Assembly: GCF_963676325.1 (NCBI RefSeq)
Contig: NZ_OY781099.1
Span: 3,658,001 to 3,722,000, forward strand
Length of the DNA: 64,000 nt
Origin: an uncultured Bacteroides sp.
GTDB taxonomy: Bacteria; Bacteroidota; Bacteroidia; Bacteroidales; Bacteroidaceae
Direction of reading: 5' to 3'
The stretch's first letter is position 1; each line of letters opens with the position of its first letter. Below the pieces are notes generated by a model. The model ran no database searches and was not told the origin of the DNA. It worked only from the letters and a program-made list of their open reading frames with translations. The translations under genes and the position numbers were made by a program. Of the stretch, positions 52,456-62,400 are shown in pieces.

Positions 52456-53151
52456 CTAATTATTATTAAGTTTAAAGGAGACCGGTATTGTATAAGTGGC
52501 TCTCACTGTTCTTCCGCCTTGCATTCCGGGTCGCCATCTTGGCATGGAAGATACAACACGTATCGCCTCTCTGTCTAATACAGAACATACACTACGTAGA
52601 ATAATAGGCTCAGTTACAGATCCGTCACGGTTCACAACAAACTGAACAATGACCCGTCCCTGAATACCACTTTCCTGTGCAGCCATCGGATAGTTTACAT
52701 GCTTTCTTAAATAAGCTAGTAATGCAGCCTGACCACCGGGAAATTCAGGTTGATATTCTGTTATCTGTTCACTTTCATTGTTTTCCGGTTCTTCGGGTTG
52801 TGTATACTGAACTGAGTAATGACTGGTAACAACAACCGTTCTGGTGGGTTCCTCTATAGCATAGGAATTTCCCATATCTTCCACCTGCTGTGCATAATTA
52901 TTTGTTGATGGTAAAGGCAGTGGTGCAGCTTCTATTTTTGATTGCAAAGGTGCATGTTTCTCTTCCTGAACTGTAATAGGGACCATTTCCTCTTCAACAG
53001 CTACATTCGCCATTTTATTATCAGTAGTAACTTTGGGAATCTTTACCTGAAAAGCTCCAAAAAGAAGAATAAGGGCTATAGTAAACCCTATAAGCAAACC
53101 TATCGGTCTCTTTCTTTCTAAATCTAATTTCGGCATTTTCTTTATTTCCAT
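52456..53151 (-). CDS. TonB-family energy transducer
   Basis: A 231-residue protein counted from the ATG at 53151 (MEIKKMPKLDLERKR, a common Bacteroides TonB start). A longer frame to 53199 would include the -7 box at 53188, so it is rejected. One membrane anchor spans about 17-37. A spacer with Glu and Pro residues leads to a TonB C-terminal domain (about 145-231), with FPGGQAALLAYLRKHVNYP, GIQGRVIVQFVVNRDGSV and MPRWRPGMQGGRTVR. It passes proton-motive energy to outer-membrane receptors. No Exb genes adjoin it. Confidence 0.9.
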   Translation of the reverse strand: MEIKKMPKLDLERKRPIGLLIGFTIALILLFGAFQVKIPKVTTDNKMANVAVEEEMVPITVQEEKHAPLQSKIEAAPLPLPSTNNYAQQVEDMGNSYAIEEPTRTVVVTSHYSVQYTQPEEPENNESEQITEYQPEFPGGQAALLAYLRKHVNYPMAAQESGIQGRVIVQFVVNRDGSVTEPIILRSVCSVLDREAIRVVSSMPRWRPGMQGGRTVRATYTIPVSFKLNNN

Positions 53152-53187
53152 GCAGCTGTTTTCCTGTTTATAAACTTCTCTGTCTGG

Positions 53188-53195
53188 CAAAAATA
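53188..53195 (-). promoter_or_regulatory. Promoter -7 box of the TonB-family gene
   Basis: On the minus strand TATTTTTG is an exact -7 match, 36 bp before the ATG at 53151. It decides the start of that gene. Confidence 0.6.
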
Positions 53196-53375
53196 GCATT
53201 ATTTTTTAAGATTCACATTCCGTATTCTATACTTTTTACCTAAGCAAGAATCCTTTTTATCTTTTTTAATCCTTCACACACCCTAAAACATTTGTTTTCA
53301 CGTTATTAAAAAGAATTCAGATTCGTAACATCGAATATTCACGGGAAATTAACTCCCCGATTCTTAAAAATGATG

Positions 53376-53383
53376 TATATTTG
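53376..53383 (+). promoter_or_regulatory. Promoter -7 box of the porQ-cmk-ispH operon
   Basis: TATATTTG is an exact -7 match, 20 bp before the porQ start at 53404. Confidence 0.58.
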
Positions 53384-53403
53384 ACACCAATTTATTACGT
53401 TTA

Positions 53404-54381
53404 ATGAAACAGCTTCTTCTGATTATAACAGTCCTTTTATTGCCTTTAGCCACACAGGCTCAAAGCGGAGGAAGTGTGTTTAAGTTTCTGGAACTACCTT
53501 TTTCTTCTCACGCTTCAGCGCTGGGAGGAGACAATGTTTCTATTATTGAAGACGATATTACAATGGCAATTCATAACCCGGCGTTACTTTCTTGTGTTAC
53601 AGACAAGACATTGAATCTGAACTACATGAATTATATTGATGGAGTAAGTGTTGGGAGTGCTGCTTTCTCTCGTACATTGGGTGAACGTGCTACCTGGGCT
53701 GTAGCAGCACAATATGTAAATTACGGGAATTTTAAAGAGACAAATGCAGAAGATGTTGAACTGGGAACGTTTTCGGCAAAAGATATGGCCTTTACAGGAA
53801 TCTACACCTACGATTTATCTGATTATCTGAGTGGAGGGTTATCAACAAAAATGATTTATTCCACTTATGAAAAGTATTCATCTTTTGCTGTTGGCGTGGA
53901 CTTAGGACTTAACTATTATGATGAGAATTCAGGTTACTCTGCTTCTGTTGTAGCAAGGAATCTCGGCGGACAAATAAAGGCATTTGATGAGATGCGGGAG
54001 AATTTACCTTTTGACTTACTGATGGGAGTAAGCAGAAAACTTTCACACGCTCCTTTCCGCTTATCCGTAACAGTGCATAATCTGACCGATTGGAACTCTT
54101 CTTCTAACACATCTGATACAGAAAAGAAAGATAAGTTCAGTAAAGTACTTCTTAATCACTTTATCTTTGGGATCGACTTTATTCCCACCAAAACAACTTA
54201 TGTTTCTTTGGGATACAATTGTAAGCGGGCAAGTGACATGAAGATTAACGGAGCAAGCGGATGGTCGGGCATGGCTCTGGGAGCAGGAATTCAAATAAAA
54301 AGATTGAAGATTGGAACCTCTTATGCAAAATATCACACTTCAAGTTCTTCACTACTATTTAATTTTGCAATGACATTATAA
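53404..54381 (+). CDS. PorQ-like outer-membrane protein
   Basis: A 325-residue protein with a signal peptide (about 1-20, ending TQAQ) and a FadL/PorV-like beta-barrel pattern. SGGSVFKFLELPFSSHASAL, GGDNVS and MAIHNPALL near the N-terminus are characteristic of PorQ. In species with type IX secretion PorQ is an outer-membrane shuttle component. Here no other secretion gene is present and the gene leads into cmk and ispH, 16 bp and 713 bp downstream. The role is unknown in this setting. Confidence 0.85.
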   Translation: MKQLLLIITVLLLPLATQAQSGGSVFKFLELPFSSHASALGGDNVSIIEDDITMAIHNPALLSCVTDKTLNLNYMNYIDGVSVGSAAFSRTLGERATWAVAAQYVNYGNFKETNAEDVELGTFSAKDMAFTGIYTYDLSDYLSGGLSTKMIYSTYEKYSSFAVGVDLGLNYYDENSGYSASVVARNLGGQIKAFDEMRENLPFDLLMGVSRKLSHAPFRLSVTVHNLTDWNSSSNTSDTEKKDKFSKVLLNHFIFGIDFIPTKTTYVSLGYNCKRASDMKINGASGWSGMALGAGIQIKRLKIGTSYAKYHTSSSSLLFNFAMTL

Positions 54382-54397
54382 AATAAAGAAATAAACA

Positions 54398-55090
54398 ATG
54401 AAAAAAATTACAATAGCAATTGACGGTTTTTCCTCTTGTGGAAAAAGTACAATGGCAAAAGACCTGGCTAGAGAGATTGGGTATATTTATATAGACAGTG
54501 GCGCTATGTATCGTGCTGTTACTCTTTACTGCATTAAGAACGGACTGTTTGCAAGTGATGAAATAAATATCCCCGAACTAGAACGTCGTATCAAGGATAT
54601 TCACATCACCTTCCGTCTGGATGAAAAAACACAATTACCAAGAACTTATCTGAATGGTGAAGATGTGGAAGAACAAATCCGCACAATGGAAGTTTCGTCA
54701 AAAGTAAGTCCGGTTAGCGCTATTGGATTTGTACGTTCAGCATTGGTTGCTCTACAACAGGAGATGGGAAAAGGAAAAGGGATTGTAATGGATGGACGTG
54801 ATATAGGAACAACAGTTTTCCCTGAAGCTGAATTAAAGATCTATGTAACAGCTTCTGCTGATATCCGTGCATTGCGCCGTTACGATGAATTACAGGCTAA
54901 AGGACAGAGCGTAAATTTTGAAGAAATCCTGAAAAATGTAAAGGAACGCGATTATATTGATCAAAACAGAGAAGTGAGCCCTTTGAAAAGAGCATCCGAT
55001 GCCATCTTACTAGATAATAGTCTATTAACCATTGCCGAGCAGAAAGAATGGTTGTTGAAGCAATTTGAAAAAGCTACTCAAAAATCCTAA
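54398..55090 (+). CDS. cmk: Cytidylate kinase
   Basis: A 230-residue canonical CMP/dCMP kinase. The P-loop is GFSSCGKSTMAKDLA (10-24), followed by IDSGAMYRAVTLY, the NMP-binding insertion and VMDGRDIGTTVFP (about 129-141). The lid is RRYDEL...RDYIDQNREVSPLK. It overlaps a frame that continues into ispH, whose own ATG lies 4 bp after the cmk stop. Confidence 0.95.
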   Translation: MKKITIAIDGFSSCGKSTMAKDLAREIGYIYIDSGAMYRAVTLYCIKNGLFASDEINIPELERRIKDIHITFRLDEKTQLPRTYLNGEDVEEQIRTMEVSSKVSPVSAIGFVRSALVALQQEMGKGKGIVMDGRDIGTTVFPEAELKIYVTASADIRALRRYDELQAKGQSVNFEEILKNVKERDYIDQNREVSPLKRASDAILLDNSLLTIAEQKEWLLKQFEKATQKS

Positions 55091-55094
55091 ATAT

Positions 55095-55967
55095 ATGATC
55101 AAGGTAGAAATTGATAAAGGTTCCGGCTTCTGCTTTGGAGTAGTTACCGCAATTAAAAAAGCGGAAGAAGAACTGGCTAAAGGAGAAACGCTCTATTGTC
55201 TGGGAGATATTGTGCATAACAGCAAAGAGGTGGAACGACTCAAGGAGATGGGACTAATTACCATAAACCATGATGAATTTAAAGAACTTCATAATGCAAA
55301 GGTGCTATTAAGAGCTCATGGCGAGCCTCCTGAAACTTATGCCATTGCTAAAGAAAACAATATTGAGATTATTGATGCTACCTGCCCTGTGGTGCTAAAA
55401 CTGCAACAGCGCATTAAACAACAATATGGGATGCACGAAAGTGCTGATAAGCAGATTGTAATCTACGGAAAGAACGGTCATGCCGAAGTTCTGGGACTTG
55501 TGGGACAGACTTCTGGAGAGGCTATTGTTATAGAAAACCTGGAAGAGGTTAAGAAGCTGGATTTCAATAGAAACATTCGTCTCTATTCTCAGACAACAAA
55601 GTCGCTGGATGAGTTTCAGAAAATTGTGGAATATATAAAAGAACACATTTCTCCTGATACCACATTCGAGTTCTATGATTCTATTTGCAGACAGGTAGCT
55701 AACCGCATGCCACATATACAAACTTTTGCTGCTTCACATGACCTTATATTCTTTGTTAGCGGAAAGAAAAGCTCTAATGGAAAGGTCCTGTTCAACGAAT
55801 GCTGCAAAGTAAATCCTAACTCTTATCTTATAGATAGTCCAAACGAAATTAATCCAGATCTGTTGCAAGGAGTAAATTCTATTGGAATATGTGGAGCAAC
55901 CTCAACTCCAAAATGGTTAATGGAAGAGGTACAAACATACATCAACAAGATTATTCACAATTCATAA
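55095..55967 (+). CDS. ispH: 4-hydroxy-3-methylbut-2-enyl diphosphate reductase
   Basis: A 290-residue enzyme, the last step of the MEP pathway, making IPP and DMAPP. The start is the ATG at 55095 (MIKVEIDKGSGFCFGV); a frame beginning at 55065 would overlap cmk and lacks family support. The three [4Fe-4S] cysteines lie in GFCFGV, DATCPVV and GICGATSTP, and RAHGEPPETY holds the catalytic His region. Its products feed the polyprenyl synthase encoded at 51456. Confidence 0.94.
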   Translation: MIKVEIDKGSGFCFGVVTAIKKAEEELAKGETLYCLGDIVHNSKEVERLKEMGLITINHDEFKELHNAKVLLRAHGEPPETYAIAKENNIEIIDATCPVVLKLQQRIKQQYGMHESADKQIVIYGKNGHAEVLGLVGQTSGEAIVIENLEEVKKLDFNRNIRLYSQTTKSLDEFQKIVEYIKEHISPDTTFEFYDSICRQVANRMPHIQTFAASHDLIFFVSGKKSSNGKVLFNECCKVNPNSYLIDSPNEINPDLLQGVNSIGICGATSTPKWLMEEVQTYINKIIHNS

Positions 55968-56047
55968 TTTATTTATTCCCTTTATTTATAAGAGACTATA
56001 TTTAGATTAATTAAAGGTTCATGAGAGTTATTAATCATTGTTTTTTT

Positions 56048-56055
56048 TAACTTTG
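56048..56055 (+). promoter_or_regulatory. Promoter -7 box of pfkA
   Basis: TAACTTTG is an exact -7 match, 25 bp before the start at 56081. Confidence 0.6.
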
Positions 56056-56080
56056 CAGCTACAATTTAAAACAAATAGGT

Positions 56081-57061
56081 ATGGGTACAGTAAAATGTAT
56101 TGGAATTTTAACTTCCGGAGGAGATGCTCCAGGTATGAATGCGGCAATTCGCGCAGTAACCCGCGCTGCCATTTACAACGGACTACAGGTTAAAGGAATC
56201 TACCGCGGTTACAAAGGTTTAATAACTGGTGAAATCCAGGAATTCAAGAGTCAGAACGTCAGCAATATTATACAACTTGGGGGAACAATTCTTAAAACTG
56301 CTCGCTGTAAGGAGTTTATGACTCCTGAAGGAAGACAAGTTGCTCATGAAACAATGGTTAGAGAAGGCATTGACGCTTTAGTTGTGATAGGCGGAGATGG
56401 TTCTTTAACAGGAGCACGTATATTTGCTCAGGAATTTGATGTTCCATGTATCGGACTTCCCGGCACAATTGACAATGATTTATTCGGCACAGATACTACT
56501 ATTGGTTATGACACAGCTTTAAATACAATTCTTGATGCTGTTGATAAGATCAGAGATACAGCTACTTCTCATGAAAGACTTTTCTTTGTTGAAGTAATGG
56601 GACGTGACGCAGGTTTCCTTGCATTGAACGGTGCTATTGCATCTGGTGCCGAAGCTGCTATTATCCCTGAATTCAGTACAGAAGTTGACCAACTGGAAGA
56701 GTTCATTAAAAGCGGTTATCGCAAATCTAAGAATAGCAGTATTGTTATTGTTGCTGAAAGTGAAATTACCGGTGGAGCAATGCATTATGCTGAACGTGTG
56801 AAGAATGAATATCCTCAATATGACGTTAGAGTTACCATTCTGGGACACTTGCAACGTGGAGGAAGTCCAACAGCTCACGACAGAATATTGGCCAGCCGTT
56901 TGGGAGCAGCCAGTATAGATGCTATTCTGGAAGGACAACGAAATGTAATGATTGGTATAGAAAATGACCAGATTGTATACGTACCTTTCACTAAAGCAAT
57001 TAAGAACGATAAACCTATCAATAAGGAATTAGTAAACGTACTTCGTACACTCTCTATTTAA
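56081..57061 (+). CDS. pfkA: 6-phosphofructokinase
   Basis: A 326-residue ATP-dependent enzyme that phosphorylates fructose 6-phosphate. ATP site: TSGGDAPGMNAAIRAV (11-26) and IGGDGSLTGA (about 104). The catalytic Asp is in PGTIDNDLFGTDTTIGYDTA (about 127-146), and substrate contacts lie in VEVMGRDAG and LGHLQRGGSPTAHDR. Gly in GGDGS is the residue associated with ATP rather than diphosphate use. The gene is monocistronic. Confidence 0.96.
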   Translation: MGTVKCIGILTSGGDAPGMNAAIRAVTRAAIYNGLQVKGIYRGYKGLITGEIQEFKSQNVSNIIQLGGTILKTARCKEFMTPEGRQVAHETMVREGIDALVVIGGDGSLTGARIFAQEFDVPCIGLPGTIDNDLFGTDTTIGYDTALNTILDAVDKIRDTATSHERLFFVEVMGRDAGFLALNGAIASGAEAAIIPEFSTEVDQLEEFIKSGYRKSKNSSIVIVAESEITGGAMHYAERVKNEYPQYDVRVTILGHLQRGGSPTAHDRILASRLGAASIDAILEGQRNVMIGIENDQIVYVPFTKAIKNDKPINKELVNVLRTLSI

Positions 57062-57088
57062 TTTCTGATTATAGAAACACTATATATA

Positions 57089-57125
57089 AAAGGTCATCTT
57101 TCATTCCGAGAGATGACCTTTCTGG
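57089..57125. terminator. Terminator between pfkA and meaB
   Basis: An 11-bp stem, AAAGGTCATCT (57089-57099) and AGATGACCTTT (57111-57121), with TATA and TTCT around it. It lies between convergent genes and probably serves pfkA. Confidence 0.72.
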
Positions 57126-57143
57126 TTTTATTCTTGTCTGATT

Positions 57144-58244
57144 TTATTTCTTCAATTCTGCAAAATAGGTATCCAGAAGTTTTTTTGCTGCAATGAAAGA
57201 TGTAAGATCTGCATTAAGAACCTGACGTTCTTTTTCCTGCAGCATATCCTTGATAACGGGATTATGATAAAAGTTATCACGTAATTGCTCGTTTATAGTT
57301 TCATACATCCAGTATTTGGACTGCTCATTACGACGGTGATAAAAATATCCGTTTTCTTTAGTGAAATCCATGTATTCATATACCATATCCCAAATCTCTT
57401 TGATTCCGAGGTCATAGAATCCTGAATATGTAAGAACTTTAGGCACCCATCCTGATTCCGTAGGCGGAAAAAGATGGAGCGCATTGCGGAACTGAGTCTG
57501 GGCTAGTTTAGCCTTTTCAACATTACTTCCGTCGGCCTTGTTAATAACTATGCCGTCAGCCATTTCCATAATACCTCTTTTTATTCCCTGTAATTCATCG
57601 CCTGTACCGGCCAGCTGAATCAACAAGAAGAAATCGACCATTGAATGAACAGCCGTTTCACTTTGTCCTACTCCAACTGTCTCAACAAATATTTTATCAA
57701 ATCCGGCTGCTTCGCAGAGGATTATTGTTTCCCGAGTTTTCCTTGCCACACCACCCAGCGAACCAGCTGCAGGGCTAGGACGTATAAATGAATCGGGATG
57801 TATAGATAACCGTTCCATGCGGGTTTTATCTCCTAAGATACTTCCTTTGGAACGTTCGCTGCTTGGATCAATTGCAAGAACAGCCAGTTTGCCACCTTCC
57901 TGAAGAACATGCAAGCCAAACACATCTATAGATGTACTTTTACCGGCACCGGGCACACCGCTTATACCAACACGAATAGATTTACCAGAGTAAGGCAAAC
58001 ACTTTTCTATTACCTCCTGTGCAATAGCCTGATGTTCGTGACGAACACTCTCTACCAGTGTTACTGCCTGACTAAGAACAGTCACGTCACCCTTTACAAT
58101 GCCATCTACATATTCACTGACCGACAGTCTGCGTTTCCTGGGGATACGCCGCAACTTCAGATAAGGGTTAACAGAAGAGGGTTGTTCAATCCCCTTATTG
58201 ACTGTTAATCCTTTGTATTCTTCATTATTTTCAGGATGTTTCAT
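57144..58244 (-). CDS. meaB: Methylmalonyl-CoA mutase-associated GTPase MeaB
   Basis: A 366-residue G3E-family GTPase that protects and reloads methylmalonyl-CoA mutase. Walker A is GVSGVPGAGKSTSID (about 93-107), and DPSSERSKGSILGDKTRM, VETVGVGQSE (switch region) and NKADGSN follow. The N-terminal arm has LSVSEYVDGIVKGDVTVLSQAVTLVES, typical of MeaB/ArgK. Its partner genes mutA and mutB lie 27 kb away. Its start overlaps the end of the DUF1573 gene by 4 bp. Confidence 0.95.
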   Translation of the reverse strand: MKHPENNEEYKGLTVNKGIEQPSSVNPYLKLRRIPRKRRLSVSEYVDGIVKGDVTVLSQAVTLVESVRHEHQAIAQEVIEKCLPYSGKSIRVGISGVPGAGKSTSIDVFGLHVLQEGGKLAVLAIDPSSERSKGSILGDKTRMERLSIHPDSFIRPSPAAGSLGGVARKTRETIILCEAAGFDKIFVETVGVGQSETAVHSMVDFFLLIQLAGTGDELQGIKRGIMEMADGIVINKADGSNVEKAKLAQTQFRNALHLFPPTESGWVPKVLTYSGFYDLGIKEIWDMVYEYMDFTKENGYFYHRRNEQSKYWMYETINEQLRDNFYHNPVIKDMLQEKERQVLNADLTSFIAAKKLLDTYFAELKK

Positions 58245-59329
58245 TTTTTAGCCTCTTCTTTTATTTTCACCTTCAGATTAATCATCACTAAAGGATTTGT
58301 TGGATCATTAGTAATCATTAAGACTTTTTTCTCACCTTTGGTTTTCTTCAGCCACTTACCACTTAAATCCACAACCAGTTTAGTAGATTGTCCCGGCTGA
58401 ATAATTTTCTTGCCCAAACTGACGCCTACAGCAGAGTTAAACACTTGAAGTTTCTTTATTTCAAGACGTGTTATACCTGTATTCGATATTATAATTGTAT
58501 GTGACACTTTTCCATTCAAAGGAATTTCTCCCATATTCAGATCAGTAGAAGACAGCTTAATCTTTGGAGCATGATTTCTTTGAAGAGTCGTCATTTTTGA
58601 GAATCCGGGAAGTAAGATAGCTGAGATATCAATCTCGTTATCAGGACTCACTTTATCTCCTGAATAACGAGCCAGATAAACAGGTGCTTGTGTCAACCCA
58701 AGATCTTTCAGCAACTTAGTATCCAGTGTCAGAGTTATTTTACCTTTCCGTCCTCTATTCAGGATCTGAGGTTTAGCCTCAGCTTTTAAGTAAGGAGGTA
58801 AGTGCATAAGCGTTACATCTACCGGTTTATCAGAAGTATTTGCCAGCTGAATTTCAGCAGTAGGCATATCTCCGCTATTTGCAGGAGGAAACTCAATGTA
58901 TCTTTTATCCAGACGAATAGATCCAATCTCGTAAGAAAGTTCTTTTTTATAGTTTGTAACACCAATGGCGACTTCACCCTTTATAGCAATATACTTCACA
59001 TGATTAGCTGCATTGCTATAAATGTTAACCGTTTTATAGAAACGTCCCATCGCTTTGGCATCGAAAGTAGAACGAACATAGCCGGTATCACCGGGAGCAA
59101 TTGGTTTCTTTGTCCATTCCGTTGCTGTACAAGCACAAGAAGCAGTTACCTCGGATATAACTAATGGTTGGTTTCCTGTATTGATTATTGTGAAATCTTT
59201 TGTCACAGGTTTGTTTCTCGGTATAATTCCAAAATCGTAAACATCTCCGTTAGTAGAGATTCTTGCCTGAGACCAGGCAGTAAGCGAAAGAAAAAACAGA
59301 GAACAAGTGAGCAAAAGGGAACGTTTCAT
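58241..59329 (-). CDS. DUF1573 protein, exported
   Basis: A 362-residue protein from the ATG at 59329 (MKRSLLLTCSLFFLSLTAWS, a signal peptide). A DUF1573 domain (about 25-130) with YDFGIIPRNKPVTKDFTIIN, CACTATEWTKKPIAPGD and FKTVNIYSNA-like segments (YKTVNIYSNA here) is followed by two more immunoglobulin-like segments (about 150-240 and 255-355, with LNMGEIPLNGKVSHTI). This resembles HYDIN/ASPM-type beta domains. The function is unknown; it is probably a periplasmic or surface binding protein. It is co-transcribed with meaB. Confidence 0.86.
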   Translation of the reverse strand: MKRSLLLTCSLFFLSLTAWSQARISTNGDVYDFGIIPRNKPVTKDFTIINTGNQPLVISEVTASCACTATEWTKKPIAPGDTGYVRSTFDAKAMGRFYKTVNIYSNAANHVKYIAIKGEVAIGVTNYKKELSYEIGSIRLDKRYIEFPPANSGDMPTAEIQLANTSDKPVDVTLMHLPPYLKAEAKPQILNRGRKGKITLTLDTKLLKDLGLTQAPVYLARYSGDKVSPDNEIDISAILLPGFSKMTTLQRNHAPKIKLSSTDLNMGEIPLNGKVSHTIIISNTGITRLEIKKLQVFNSAVGVSLGKKIIQPGQSTKLVVDLSGKWLKKTKGEKKVLMITNDPTNPLVMINLKVKIKEEAKK

Positions 59330-59361
59330 ATATATTTTATTTATATTCATACTTTTGCTGA

Positions 59362-59390
59362 CAAATTTAAGTTTTTTCTTTCACTTACAA
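59362..59390 (-). promoter_or_regulatory. Promoter of the DUF1573-meaB operon
   Basis: On the minus strand TTG (59390-59388), 18 bp, then TAAATTTG (59369-59362), an exact -7 match, 33 bp before the start at 59329. Confidence 0.62.
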
Positions 59391-59417
59391 GAATTCAATT
59401 TGCTAAAAAACATTGCA

Positions 59418-62400
59418 TTATTCCACAACCACACGTTCCGATGAAGAATGTGAGGCAAACTCCGGTGCATAAGCCGACTGTAATGTGGCTATGCCTGATG
59501 AATAATTTCCCGTTCTTGTTACAAAGAATGAATGTTCCAGCACATAGGTACCTTTAACAAGTGAGTCAAAGAAGAAGTTTGTGGAAGCATCTTTCACAGC
59601 CACATAATAACCCGTTCCTGCTCCCCATCGGTAACCGGAAAGCGATTCGAGAGGCTCGAAACAAGCAGCACGCTGATCTTTCAACTGAACAAAGTCCATA
59701 TCACGATCTACCTTTATAATAATACGGGAAACTACCTTATCACCAACTTTTAGTTTTGCATTCGTTTTCAGCGGTTGCAGTTCTTTCACCCCGTTCACCA
59801 AACGTTCCACATATAATGTTTTAGAAACATTCAGCTCTTTACCTTGTTGTTTCACCTTATCCGTCTCTTCCAGATATTGTGCATAAACGGCTCCCCAGGC
59901 AATACCTGCATCACGTTTTTCTATTTTAATCTGTCCGGGAGCAGATGTAGTAGCCGCATCTTCGAATGACTTCTTTATATATCCGGTAGATGGAATAGCT
60001 GTTTGAGCCGGAGAATAAGTCTCCATTACCTGCTTACCAAATGTAATTTTCACATTACCGGGATTATCTAATAGATTATTTCCTCTGTTCAATAAAGCAT
60101 AAACAGCATTTACTGTAGAAACCGGAGAATCCCATGATTGTGCCTGCTTCTGTTTCAACAGCCACATCTTCATCTCTTCCACTGTTGCCGAATCTTTAGC
60201 CACTTCATCGAATGCTTCCAGTATGGCTGTCTGCATCTTTATCTTATTACCAAACCATGAATATGGGTTCACACTTGCTGAGTAGAACATACCCATCTCA
60301 TCTGTTTTCGCAGCATACTCTTTCATTGAATTTAAGAAATCCTTAGCCTCAGCATTCTTGCCGGCTTTTGCAAGAACAACTGTTGACAGAGCTTTTCCCA
60401 TCAATGTTTGACTCTTCAAAGTCTGGTGTACCTTACCTAAAAAATAGTTATAAGCCTCTTTATTAACCGAAGGAATCTTCTCACCAGTCAGCGCGCACAA
60501 ATAAAGATAATGCAAAGACTCATCATCCAGCCCGAATGTAGCTCCGTACTTCTTTTCGTCTTTCTTTATCTCTTTGTATTTCTGAAGCATCTCACCATGT
60601 AAATATCTGAAAGCCGATTGTTGCATATTCAACGCATCACCACTCAACGGTTCGCCAGTGAGTTTACTCAACCGTCCCATCGTTTCCAACACAAATTGTG
60701 TGATGTAGCGACTGCCGTTCATACCTTTGTACCAGGTCCAAGCCCCACTGTTCAGTTGCAACTCTTTTAACTTAGCCAGCGCCTGAGTGTTTTTATATTG
60801 AATGGTATTCAGATCGAAAAGCAAAGCCAACCGCTGTTTTTGTTCAGCCTCACTCTTAGCTTCAGTTAACCAGGGAGACTCTTCCAGCAAGATATTCTTC
60901 ACATCCTGATTCTTTTGCAGATTGCTCCACAATGTTTCTTTCGTCTCACCCTGAGCTTTCCACTGATCAAATACCAGTTTAATGCGAGGTTGCGCATTCA
61001 TAATAGATGAAGCCAGTGAGTTTGCATAGAAAGCCGTTGCCCATGATACCGCACTTTCATTGGTAGGATTAGACAGACTAGGCAAACTCTGCACAGCATA
61101 CCAGGCCGGATTTCCGGTAAATTCAACTGTCAGCTTACGATCTGTTGCCGTTTTCGAGTTCCCGTTAAAGAGTTCCTTCATAGAAAACTCACGAGTCTGG
61201 TTTCCACGGATAGGCATTGCCAACGTTTCAATGATTCTTTCCTTATTGCTAAGAACCGGAAGCAGATGTTGTTCACCATCACTGAAAGTTCCACCATCGG
61301 CAACCAGTCGGCATCCTAAAAGAGAATAGGCTGCATCGGCAGTAAATTCAAAGGAAGCACTGCTTGTCTGTCCTGCTTTTACAGAGAATAATTGTTTCTT
61401 TGTAAGAATTACCTTTTCGGTAGCCGGATCAAACAGTTGCATTTTTACTTCTCCCGCCACATCTTTCTGAGATACATTGATAATGCGTGCTGAGATTGAG
61501 CTGCGATCTCCTACCCTTACAAAGCGAGGCATATTAGGAGTGAGCATAAAATCTTTGCTGGTCACGGTTTCTCCATCAATGGTTCCAATCTGCATGTCTT
61601 TTGTATGCGCTATTCCTTTAAACGTCCAGCGAGTAAGGCTTTCGGGCATGGTGAATGAGAAACTAATTTCTCCTTTTTCGTTAGTACGAAGCTGGGGATA
61701 AAAGAAAGCTGTCTCGTTGAAGTTTTCACGAACAGGGACGTTTTTGTCTAAAGTTTCTTCTGTTCTTTCTTTTGCAATAGCAACTCCAGATGCAATCTCT
61801 GTATTCATTTCTGCAATATCCTGACTATTAGTTTCATCATTGCCTTTTACATCAGCTATTGATATTGTAACTTTACTTTCTTGTAATTCTTCTTCGCGAG
61901 CAAAAGCCTTGCCCATACCACGTATTTTCAGACCTTTTGTCTTGGTACCATAGCCAATAACGGCAACCTCATTCAAATCTGAACCAGAGAATCTATCTCT
62001 ATAAGTTCTCATCAATCTATCGTAAGAGAAATTACTAGAAGGATTATATTTAAAAGGGAAACTGAAATAGTAATAGTTATTATTGATCTGTAAATAATTC
62101 CAGTAAATTACAGGAATATTCCTTCCGTAATTCAGGTACAATCCCTGGTTACCTTTCCATATCTTATCCAAAGAAGCATCATACATTGCAGCCATAAATT
62201 CAACCTTTGCTGCTTTATCTTTTGCATCTTTTATGGTCAATTTCCATTCTTCCTTTTGTCCCGGTTTCAGTTTATCACGGAACACATCCCATTTTATGAT
62301 CAGTTTATTATCCGGAAAAGCTTTTCTTATCTGTTCTCCCTGCTGATAAACCTGACCGTTCTTTACAAAGCAAAAATTGACATAAACGCCATCTCCGTAC

